Shown here: positions 28,201 to 35,800 of the stretch, piece after piece
Numbering within the stretch: the stretch's first letter is position 1
Layout: each line of letters starts with the position of its first letter
DNA from: Novosphingobium sp. G106
GTDB lineage: Bacteria > Pseudomonadota > Alphaproteobacteria > Sphingomonadales > Sphingomonadaceae
Direction of reading: 5' to 3'
Assembly (NCBI RefSeq): GCF_019075875.1
Contig: NZ_JAHOOZ010000001.1
Location: forward strand, 1,612,001 to 1,676,000
Length of the DNA: 64,000 nt
The notes under the pieces: generated by a model
Database searches by the model: none
What the model was told of the DNA's origin: nothing
Seen by the model: the letters and a program-made list of their open reading frames with translations, nothing else
Translations under genes and position numbers: made by a program

Positions 28201-28308
28201 GACGCAGCGCGGTCGCTGATGGACGACCCGGCGACCTCGCACCCCTATTACTGGTCCGACTTCGCCATTATCGGCGACGGCGCGCAGCAGCTTCTCGTGC
28301 AGCGCTGA
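25219..28308 (+). CDS. Secreted CHAT-domain caspase-like protein with TPR-like repeats
   Basis: About 1029 residues with a signal peptide (ends ASVSASAQS). Residues 180-620 are helical TPR-like sequence (several YRRNNAGNYAEAAEFFDTL-like units). The C-terminal 350 residues are a CHAT domain, a clan CD cysteine-peptidase relative, with the catalytic pair in LHFATHGF (His about 871) and VILSACDTAG (Cys about 920) intact. HFATHG, SACDTA and SHWPAPDDFQAT are typical. Secretion to the periplasm is unusual for well-studied CHAT proteases but common for CHAT proteins beside two-partner secretion genes (my recollection). ATG 25219 is five bases after GGAG; ATG 25216 is also possible. Confidence 0.9.
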   Translation: MRVVAVLAAGITLMASVSASAQSARPSLQDSFRLGNARGALCQMQSQGSDPAISGIFDRSWAIVCRDAARPVGQVYALRDDATAPARLAASRGAGITCEAGEASTEIIDLGRVAVTLCRLDESNVGYKIYRIRIGKVTYAAQGLAGYDSALELGLRTIAADRIVDGEVRVATTGLADPVAFARVQAGALDPAQTLAEGYRRNNAGNYAEAAEFFDTLQNRLNAEDGAQGSAAGRDQRLHEYMVNQALQKSNLGEFAEADALFAEATRVPTLDPVQVRLARNFEAMHLLNQSKLDEASAVLARPVVAMAELGAGAGVEITPSLSAEINSSLPAAQRMGGTQSATLSPEERAAILNAQALQLRATILRLQGKPAKARVMLVKALADATSIREGRVTSITRLRAQIMAETALTHEDQGGYAAAEGLLRGALELLRTSYPETTAMNGGRARLAAFLVRRGKNDEAMTLYREVVANTAANRASTTGLSNQLAPYFDLLAVQIPVRPELAADMFLASQTLVRPGVADTQAVLARELRDGGGEPAALFRQAISLSRDIERTRIEIGRLNAIENRDSTIRDLIAARDADLKTLVEQQSLTFARLSEFPQYRAISTQAMTLDDLKAALRPGEAYYKMAIAGSGVYAIYVDAQGATAWKTPLSAADLAAKVRGLRETISLVENGQNVTYPFDVKLARELYDNLFGPVAARLAPVQHLIFEPDGAMLQLPPNLLIADQAGVDAYLARTADPKADEFDFRGIEWLGRNHAVSTSVSARAFRDTRSAPPSTATRQYIGFGDNAPVTRGMTYASGTRGMDASGATDCNWPLSEWNKPVAATELRQAASLIGSNSTQVVTGAAFTDTAVRQRTDLADYRILHFATHGFVTAPRPECPARPALLTSFGGGDSDGLLSFKEIYDLKLNADVVILSACDTAGEASRSATLEAGVTTGGGSALDGLVRAFVGAGSRTVVASHWPAPDDFQATERLISGLFEQGAGKPLGIAMRDAARSLMDDPATSHPYYWSDFAIIGDGAQQLLVQR

Positions 28309-28382
28309 GCACCGGCGATGGCAGAGTTCAAATCGACACGGTTGCTGTTCCGGCGATCGGCCCGGTCCGTGCCGCGGGAACG

Positions 28383-30320
28383 GTGCTGCTGTTGATTGCA
28401 GCCGTCATCGTCGCGCGGTTCGCCTGGACCCTGCCGGCCATACCGCTGGCGGAGCGTGCCGCCTACGATCTGCGTCAGGTCTGGGCCGCGCCGAAAGTAG
28501 AACCTGACAAACGTATCGTGATGGTCGTGTTCAACGACGAAACGCTGATCAATACCAAGAAGCGATCGCCGCTCGACCGCGCCACACTGGCCCGGGCGCT
28601 GCGCAGTCTCGATACGATGGGGGCCAAGGGAATCGGCATCGATATCCTGGTCGACCAGGAGCAGGATGAGGACCCCGAGCTGATCGCCGCACTGCGCGCG
28701 ATGCAGACTCCTACCTATCTCGCCTACGCCTCGTTCGGCACCAACAAGAACGAAATCGGCCAACGGCAGCAGCAATTCCTCGACGGCTTCCAGAAAGCGA
28801 TCGCCACCGACAAGGTGAAGCCGACGAGCATTCGGCTGGAAGTAGACCGGGACAACGTCGTACGCTCCTGGCCCAACGTTTTGCCCGGTTTGCCGCCGCT
28901 GATGGCCAGGGCGCTCGCGCCCGGCCATCCGGCTTTCGACAACTACACCGGCAGCATCCGTTTCCGGCAGCCGAAGTACAATGAGTACGGCGTCTACAAC
29001 AAACTGCCGATCGACGTGTTCGCCACCGGCGTGACGATCCCGCAGCTGGCCGATCAGATTCGCGGGCGCTACGTCCTGATCGGCGGCGACGTCACCGACT
29101 TCGACAAGTTCGAGACGCCGCTACGCCTGCTGCCGGCCAACGAAGACGCGGCGCAAGACTTTACGACGATGATCGGGCTCGAAGTCCATGCCACGCTGCT
29201 CTCGCAGCTTCTGGACAATGCGCCGTTCACACGAATTCCGGACGGCATTCTCTGGCTGGGGGCATTCTGCGCCGTGCTTCTCGGCGGGGTTTCAAGCCTG
29301 GTTTCGGGCAGCTGGTGGCGTACTGGTGTGATCCTCATCGCCCAGGCCGTGATCGTCGCTTACGCGCCGTTCAAGCTCCAGGAACACATGATCGACACGC
29401 AGGACCTGCCCGTGGTCGGCTCTGTGCTCGGCTGGATCATGGGCTTCATCGCGGTCGGCTCGGCGGCGCGCGAGGTCGGCTCGGAGGAGCGCAAGTTCGC
29501 ACAGTCGGCGCTGGGCAAATACCTTCCGCGCGACATCGCCAACCAGATCATCCAGGACCCCGACCAGCTCGCGCTCAAGGGCGAGCGGCGCGAGATCTTC
29601 GTCGTCTTCACCGATCTCGAGGGCTTCACCGCGCTGACCCATGCGATCGACGCTCAGGACACGGCGATGCTGCTCAACCGCTACCTCGATCTGCTCAGCG
29701 ACGTCGTGCTCGAGCATGGCGGGACGATCGACAAGTTCGTTGGCGACGCCGTGGTCGCCTTCTGGGGCGCGCCGATCTCGCGGCCCGACGACGGGACGCG
29801 GGCGGCGCAGGCCGCCCATGCCATGTGGCAGGCGGGCGAGAAATTCCGCAAGACCCACCGCCCCGGCATTCCGCCGATCGGCCGCACGCGCGTCGGGCTC
29901 CATTTCGGCGAGGCGATCGTCGGCAATTTCGGCGGCGACGACCGCATCCAGTATACAGCGCTGGGCGACAGCATGAACACCGCGGCGCGGCTCGAAGCGG
30001 CGAACAAGAAGCTGGAGACCAGCGTCATCGCCAGTGCCGAAGCGGTCTCGCGCTCGGGGCTCGACTGGTGGCGGCCGATGGGCCGCATCACCCTGCGCGG
30101 CCGTTCTACCCCGGTCGACATCTTCGAACCGGCGCCGGGCATGACTAACAGTGCGTTAAGCCACATCCAGGCCGTGCTCGATCGGGTAGCGAAAGGCGAC
30201 GGCAATGCCTTGGCCGAGCTGGAAACCCTCGCGGAAGGCAGCCCCGACGATGCGGCGCTGCGAAATCTGGTACACCGAATGCAGTCTTTGAAATCTGGAG
30301 GTTCCTATGTTCTCGACTAG
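28383..30320 (+). CDS. CHASE2-domain adenylate/guanylate cyclase
   Basis: About 645 residues. An N-terminal membrane helix precedes a periplasmic CHASE2 sensor (about 30-310; RIVMVVFNDETL, GAKGIGIDILVDQ), then about three membrane helices and a class III cyclase domain. Metal-binding Asp residues lie in FTDLEGFT (near residue 410) and FVGDAVVAFWG; IDKFVGD and YTALGDSMNTAARLE keep substrate- and transition-state residues, so it should be active, probably on ATP. The start is uncertain: GTG 28383 opens at the first helix, but an ATG at 28318 in another frame reads MAEFKSTRLLFRRSARS, a plausible cytoplasmic N-terminus, so a small indel may lie between. It overlaps the next gene by 14 bases. Confidence 0.87.
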   Translation: MLLLIAAVIVARFAWTLPAIPLAERAAYDLRQVWAAPKVEPDKRIVMVVFNDETLINTKKRSPLDRATLARALRSLDTMGAKGIGIDILVDQEQDEDPELIAALRAMQTPTYLAYASFGTNKNEIGQRQQQFLDGFQKAIATDKVKPTSIRLEVDRDNVVRSWPNVLPGLPPLMARALAPGHPAFDNYTGSIRFRQPKYNEYGVYNKLPIDVFATGVTIPQLADQIRGRYVLIGGDVTDFDKFETPLRLLPANEDAAQDFTTMIGLEVHATLLSQLLDNAPFTRIPDGILWLGAFCAVLLGGVSSLVSGSWWRTGVILIAQAVIVAYAPFKLQEHMIDTQDLPVVGSVLGWIMGFIAVGSAAREVGSEERKFAQSALGKYLPRDIANQIIQDPDQLALKGERREIFVVFTDLEGFTALTHAIDAQDTAMLLNRYLDLLSDVVLEHGGTIDKFVGDAVVAFWGAPISRPDDGTRAAQAAHAMWQAGEKFRKTHRPGIPPIGRTRVGLHFGEAIVGNFGGDDRIQYTALGDSMNTAARLEAANKKLETSVIASAEAVSRSGLDWWRPMGRITLRGRSTPVDIFEPAPGMTNSALSHIQAVLDRVAKGDGNALAELETLAEGSPDDAALRNLVHRMQSLKSGGSYVLD

Positions 30321-31023
30321 GCTCGGCTATGGCGCAGTCGCGCTTGCCTGCGCGCTCGGCTTCGGCGGCGCGGCGATCGCGCAGACCATCGTGATCAGCG
30401 CCTCGGGCCCTTCCGCGCGATCTTATCCCGCGGGCAAGTCGCTGGCCGCAGGAACGCGCATCGTGCTGGCGGCCGGCGACACGCTGACCGTGCTCGACAG
30501 CCGCGGCACGCGGACGCTGCGCGGACCGGTGACCACCGCCGCCGAAGCCGCTGCGACCACGACCAACCCCAGCTTCGCCGCGCTCGTCGCCACGCAGAAC
30601 CGCCGCCGCGCCCGCACCGGGGCGATCCGCGGCACGGGCGAGCCGCCCAAGCCCTCGAACCTGTGGTACGTCAACGCCACGGCCGAAGGCACGGTCTGCG
30701 TGACCGATGCGGCGTCGGTTCAGATCTGGCGTCCCGACATGCAGAAAGCCGCGACCTTGACCATCAAGGCCGAGTCCGGCCCGACCGCCAGCGTTCCCTT
30801 CATCGTCGGCCAGAGCGTCACCTCCTGGCCTTCCGCGCTGCCTGTTGCCGAGGGCGCCAGCTATGTGCTGAGCGACGGCGGCCTCGCCCAGCCAGTGCGC
30901 GTGCGCTTCACCATGATGGCCACGCCGGCGAGCGATCCCGCGAGCATTTACGCGGCGCTCGACGCCAAGGGCTGCAATATCCAGAAGCAGCTCCTGCTCG
31001 GCGCGATGTCGCGTAACCAGTAG
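30307..31023 (+). CDS. Secreted protein of unknown function in the TPS/CHAT operon
   Basis: A 238-residue protein with a clear signal peptide (ends GGAAIAQT). I do not recognise a family with certainty. The first half (SYPAGKSLAAGTRIVLAAGDTLTVLD, then TRTLRGP) reads like the beta-sandwich of periplasmic FecR-like or secretin-accessory modules; the second half (NLWYVNATAEGTVCVTDAASVQIWRP) has two Cys (in VCVT and KGCN). The start overlaps the cyclase stop by 14 bases and has GGAGG six bases upstream; TpsB follows after 20 bases. Position suggests a periplasmic partner of CHAT or TpsB. Confidence 0.8.
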   Translation: MFSTRLGYGAVALACALGFGGAAIAQTIVISASGPSARSYPAGKSLAAGTRIVLAAGDTLTVLDSRGTRTLRGPVTTAAEAAATTTNPSFAALVATQNRRRARTGAIRGTGEPPKPSNLWYVNATAEGTVCVTDAASVQIWRPDMQKAATLTIKAESGPTASVPFIVGQSVTSWPSALPVAEGASYVLSDGGLAQPVRVRFTMMATPASDPASIYAALDAKGCNIQKQLLLGAMSRNQ

Positions 31024-31043
31024 GGCCGTCGGGGGGGCTATTC

Positions 31044-32855
31044 ATGACTGTGTCGCGCAAAGCGCTTCTTCTGACGGTTGCGCTGGCCGGCGGCATGCCG
31101 CTGGCCGCCGCGGCGCAGCAGCCGCCCTCGCCGCCGACTCGCGAGGAGCTTCAGCCGGTCGCGCCGAAGCAGCCGCGCGACACGGCACCGCGCGTGACGG
31201 ACGAAAGCAATATCGAGCGCGCGCCCTGCCCGCTGGCCGACCAGCGCTTCTCCGCGGTCACGATCACGATGGCCGAGGCGCAGTTCGACGGGCTCAAGGT
31301 CGTCTCGGCCGACGAGCTTCGCCCGGCCTGGGCCGAGTTTGCCGGCCATTCGGTACCCGTCGCCACCGTCTGCGAAATCCGCGACCGCGCGGCGACGATC
31401 CTGCGCCGCAAGGGCTACCTCGCCGCGGTCCAGGTGCCGCCGCAGAAGATCGCGGAGAACGGAACGGTCCGCTTCGACGTGATGATGGCCCGGCTCGTGC
31501 GCATCCAGGTGCGCGGCAATGCCGGCCGCGCCGAGGGCGTGATCGCCCGCCAACTCGCCAAGATCCAGCAGCAGGAGGTGTTCAACACCTACGACGCCGA
31601 GCGCTACCTGCTGCTCGTACAGGACATCCCCGGCTACGATGCGCGCATGACGCTGCGCTCCGCCGGGACGCCAGGCGAAGTCATCGGCGAAGTCTCTGTG
31701 CGCTACACCCCGATCGAGATCGAAGCCGCCGTGCAGAACCTCGGCACGTCCGAAGTCGGTCGCTTCGGCGGGCTGATCCGCGCACGGCTCAACGGCCTCA
31801 CCGGCCTCGCCGACACGACGACGATCGCCTACTTCAACACTTTCGAGTGGAAAGAGCAGCACGTCCTCCAGGCGTCGCACAGCTTCCGCCTGGGCAGCGA
31901 AGGCCTGACGCTGGGCGGCGATTTCACTTATGCCTGGACCCGCCCCGAAGTCGGCGCGGGCGATCCCTTCCGCATCAACACGCTGATCGCCACCCTGCGC
32001 GCGAGCTATCCTCTGCAGCGCAGCCTGTCCGAAAACATGGTCCTGAACGGCGGCATCGACCTGTCCGACCAGCAGGTAAAATTCGGCACCATCCCGATCA
32101 GCGAGGACAAGATCCGCGTGCTTTTTGCACGGCTCGACTACGACCGGATCGACCTCGCCTCGATGAGTTCGATCCGCGGCTATTCCGCGGCCGAGCCGCA
32201 TTGGCGGGTGGGCGGATCGCTTGAGCTCAGGCAGGGCATTTCCGTGCTCGGCGCGAGCGCGCCCTGCCCCGCCGCCCCGGCGCCGGTCTATGCTGCCTGC
32301 CCGCTCCTGCTGCTCTCGCGCGCCGAAGGCGATCCCACGGCCTTCGTCGCCCGCGCCGCGGCCTATGGCGAATATCGGCCGACGCCAAAACTCGCCTTCA
32401 GCCTGACCGCACGTGCGCAATATGCCCCGCATCCGCTGCTCGCCTTCGAGGAATTCTCGACCGGCAACTACACGGTCGGCCGCGGCTACGATCCCGGCGC
32501 GCTGACCGGCGACAGCGGCCTGGGCATCCAGGCCGAAGTCCGCCTGGGCAGCCTGGTGCCGCACAAGATAACCGCCGTGGCGCTCCAGCCCTTTGCCTTC
32601 TTCGACGGCGCACGCGTGTGGAACCAGGACCGGCGTTCGCTCTATCCCAGCGATCCGCAGTCGCTCTATTCGGCGGGCGGTGGCCTGCGCGCGCGCTGGG
32701 GCAACCGCGCCCGGCTCGACGCCTATGCGGCCGCGCCGCTCAAGGCGATCTCCTATTTTACCGATCCCGTCAGCCAAAGGGGCCTGACCCGTGTTCAGGG
32801 TGACGTCCGCCTGCTCGTTTCGCTGACCGTCAACCTCATCCCCTGGACACGATGA
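31044..32855 (+). CDS. TpsB-type outer-membrane transporter (ShlB/FhaC/HecB family)
   Basis: A 603-residue Omp85-superfamily protein. Signal peptide (ends AAAAQQ), POTRA domains (about 65-215; FDGLKVVSADELRPAW, AATILRRKGYLAAVQVPPQ) and a 16-strand-type barrel. VGRGYDPG near residue 480 is the conserved tip motif (VRGY-like) of extracellular loop 6 that reaches into the pore. It secretes the large TpsA protein encoded immediately downstream; the stop and next start overlap (ATGATG). A seven-G run sits in the noncoding leader at about 31031. Confidence 0.93.
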   Translation: MTVSRKALLLTVALAGGMPLAAAAQQPPSPPTREELQPVAPKQPRDTAPRVTDESNIERAPCPLADQRFSAVTITMAEAQFDGLKVVSADELRPAWAEFAGHSVPVATVCEIRDRAATILRRKGYLAAVQVPPQKIAENGTVRFDVMMARLVRIQVRGNAGRAEGVIARQLAKIQQQEVFNTYDAERYLLLVQDIPGYDARMTLRSAGTPGEVIGEVSVRYTPIEIEAAVQNLGTSEVGRFGGLIRARLNGLTGLADTTTIAYFNTFEWKEQHVLQASHSFRLGSEGLTLGGDFTYAWTRPEVGAGDPFRINTLIATLRASYPLQRSLSENMVLNGGIDLSDQQVKFGTIPISEDKIRVLFARLDYDRIDLASMSSIRGYSAAEPHWRVGGSLELRQGISVLGASAPCPAAPAPVYAACPLLLLSRAEGDPTAFVARAAAYGEYRPTPKLAFSLTARAQYAPHPLLAFEEFSTGNYTVGRGYDPGALTGDSGLGIQAEVRLGSLVPHKITAVALQPFAFFDGARVWNQDRRSLYPSDPQSLYSAGGGLRARWGNRARLDAYAAAPLKAISYFTDPVSQRGLTRVQGDVRLLVSLTVNLIPWTR

Positions 32856-35800
32856 TGCAGCACGCCGCCCTCCAACTCCGCACGCCCCGGCGCCTGCTGT
32901 CGAGCTGCGCCATGGGCCTCGCTCTCGCGGCGCTCGGCCAGGGCGGCGCAGCCAGCGCACAGGTTGCCGCGATCCAGGGCACAGGCGTCGTCGACAGCGG
33001 CATCGCGAACATCGACAACACCGGCGGCACGACCTCCGCGCCGCGCACCAATGTCCAGGTCTTCAGCCCCAATGCCGTGATCAACTGGACGCCGACCGAT
33101 ACGGCTGCGGGGGCAACACCGATCAATTTTCTGCCGGCGGGCGGCCTCGCCTATTTCTACTCGCAGAGCGATCCCAACTTCATCGTCCTGAACCGCGTGC
33201 TCCCAGCAACCACGCGGCAGATCGGGCTCAACGGCGAAGTCCGCAGCAATCTTGATATCTCGGGCACGACTTCGCCGGGCGGCAACGTCTGGTTCTACAG
33301 CCCGACCGGCTTCGTCGCCGGCACCGGCTCGAAGTTCTCGACCAACGGCCTGATCCTCACCGCCAACGACATTCCCTACACGGCGGGTTCCAGCGCCGGC
33401 GGCATCACTTTCGGCCCGAACGGTGAGATCCAGATGACTGCCGCAGCGGGCAGCCAGGCCAACATCACCCTGCTGCCTGGCTCGCTGATCTCGAACACCG
33501 GCGCCAACGCCTATACGCTGATCGTCGCGCCGCAGATCGTCCAGGGCGGCACGATCGAGCTCGACGGATCGGTCGGCCTGATCGCGGCCGAAAGCGTCAG
33601 CGTACTGATCCAGAACGGCCTGTTCGACATCGACGTCCAGGTCGGCACCACGGTGGCCAATGCCATCACCCATACCGGCTCGACCGGCGCCGGCCCGACC
33701 GGCGCGACGCTCGCCGGGCCGCAGCAGGTCGTCATCATGGCGACGCCGGACAGCACCGCCAACACGGCGCTGACCGTGCTGCTCGGCGGCAATCTGGGCG
33801 CGACTTCGGTCAATGCCTCGGCGGCCGACCGTTCGGTCATTCTCTCGGGCGGCTACGACTACAAGGGCGCCAGCGGCACAGGTTTCGAGCCCGATCCCGA
33901 TACGACGACCCCGGTGAACTTCCAGTTCGGCACGACCAACTTCAATGCCGATCTCACCGCGCAGACCACAGGCTCGATCATCGGCAACCCGTCGCGCGGC
34001 ACGGCGATCAACTTCCTCGGCGATGCCTCGCTGACCGCCGGCACCACGGTAGGCCTGACCGCCGACCTCGACGAGACGATCACCGCCTCGGGCGACCTGT
34101 TCATGAAGGCGCCGATCTCGGCGACGATCACGCTGGGCACGACCAATATCGAGCCGGGCGCCGGCACCAATGCGGCCAGGCTGGACGTCGCCGGCGATCT
34201 CACGCTGAACGCCGACAACACCGCCCCGCCGCCGACCGCCGCCACGGGCGGCATCGCGAGAATAACGCTCGAGGCAGGCGCGGTCGGCCCGCAGATGACG
34301 GTCACGGGGAACACTCTCGTGACCGCCGTGGGGACCGGACAGCAACCCACGGGCGACGGGAATGGCGGCGCTGGCTTCGGCGGAACCGCGGAGATTCTCA
34401 TAAACAGCGGCACGCTGTCGCTGGGCGCCAACCCTACCCCTACGCCGACACCCGCGCCCTCGCCGCGCAACACCACCCTCCGGGCCGACGGCATCGGCGC
34501 CGACGGCCGGGCCGGCAACGGTGGTGCGGGCGCGGGCGGCACCGCGCGGCTGGTCGCCAATGGCGGCATCGTCAACGCGCCCGGCGACCTCACCATTTCC
34601 GCCGATGCCGTCGGCGGCGCGGGGATCGACGGCACTTTCAACGGCGACGTCGATAGCTCGGCCGCGGTGGCCCAGCTGGTATCGGCAGGCGCCGGGACCG
34701 AAGTCCATACGGGCAGCGTCACGATAAGCGCCGGCGCCCTCGGCAGGGCTGCCGACGTGACGTCGAACACTGCCCAAGCCGGCACGGTCGATGTCCGTGC
34801 CGATACGGGCGGCCTGCTCGACATCACCGGCCCGCTCAGCGGCTCGGCCAATGCCAGCTGGACTTTCGTCGGTCCCGGCTCGCCCACTGGCGCGGGCATC
34901 ACCAAGGCCGGCTCGGTACTGGTGACCGCCGGCGGCGGTTCGCTGAACACCTCGGGCGGAACGCTCAATGCCGACGCGATCGGGCTGGATTCGGCCGGCG
35001 CCCAAGGCGACGTCACGGGGGGCGTGGTCACGATCAGCGCCTTCGACGTTCCGGGCAGCGAAGGCTCGGTGACTTTCACCAGCGACGGTATCCTAGCCTC
35101 GGCCGTCGGCATCGGCGCCGGGGGTACCTCGGGCGGCAACGGCAGGGGCGGCGCGGTCTCGTTGATTGCCGACGGCGGCGTCATTTCCGCCGGCACGGCG
35201 CAAGTCACGGTCACCGCCAGCGGCCGGGCGGGCCAGGTCGCTGGCGCTGGCATTTCGGGAACCGGCGGCTCGTTCACTATGGTGTCGAGGGCAGGCGGAG
35301 CCCAGTCAGGCATCGACTTCGGCGATCTCAGCATCGACGTCACCGGCACGGCCGACTACTCCGGGCTCGCCACCGCCGACGGAGCGCTCGGCCAGGGCGG
35401 CACCGTCTCGATCACAGCTTCGGGCGGCAGCCTATCGGGCACGACGATCACCGCCGACCTTAGCGGGCGCGGCGGCAATGCCCAGGACGCGCCAACTTCG
35501 ACCAGCCTCTTCACTGGCGGAACCGGCCAGGGCGGCACGTTCAATCTGCTGATCGACGGCGGTGCGGTCACGCTCACCTCGCTCGACGTAACGGCCAACG
35601 GCACCGGCGGCACTGCGATCGATGCAGGCTTCAACAGCTTCGCCGGCAATCCCGGCCAGGGCATCGGCGGCTCTGCGACGATCACCGCGACCGCGGGCTC
35701 GTTCTCGGTGCCCAGCCTGTCGCTCAGCGCGAACGGCCAGGGCGGCGCGGCGGGCAGCGGCGGAAGTTTCGGCGTGCCTTCAGCCGCCGGAGCGCCGGGG

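Noticed and set aside
31038..32960. Minus-strand open frame of 640 codons opposite TpsB
   Set aside because: Shadow of a clear Omp85-family gene.
32795..35005. Minus-strand open frame of 736 codons opposite TpsB/TpsA
   Set aside because: Repetitive Arg/Gly/Ala composition mirrors the Gly/Thr-rich TpsA codons; no start site or domain.
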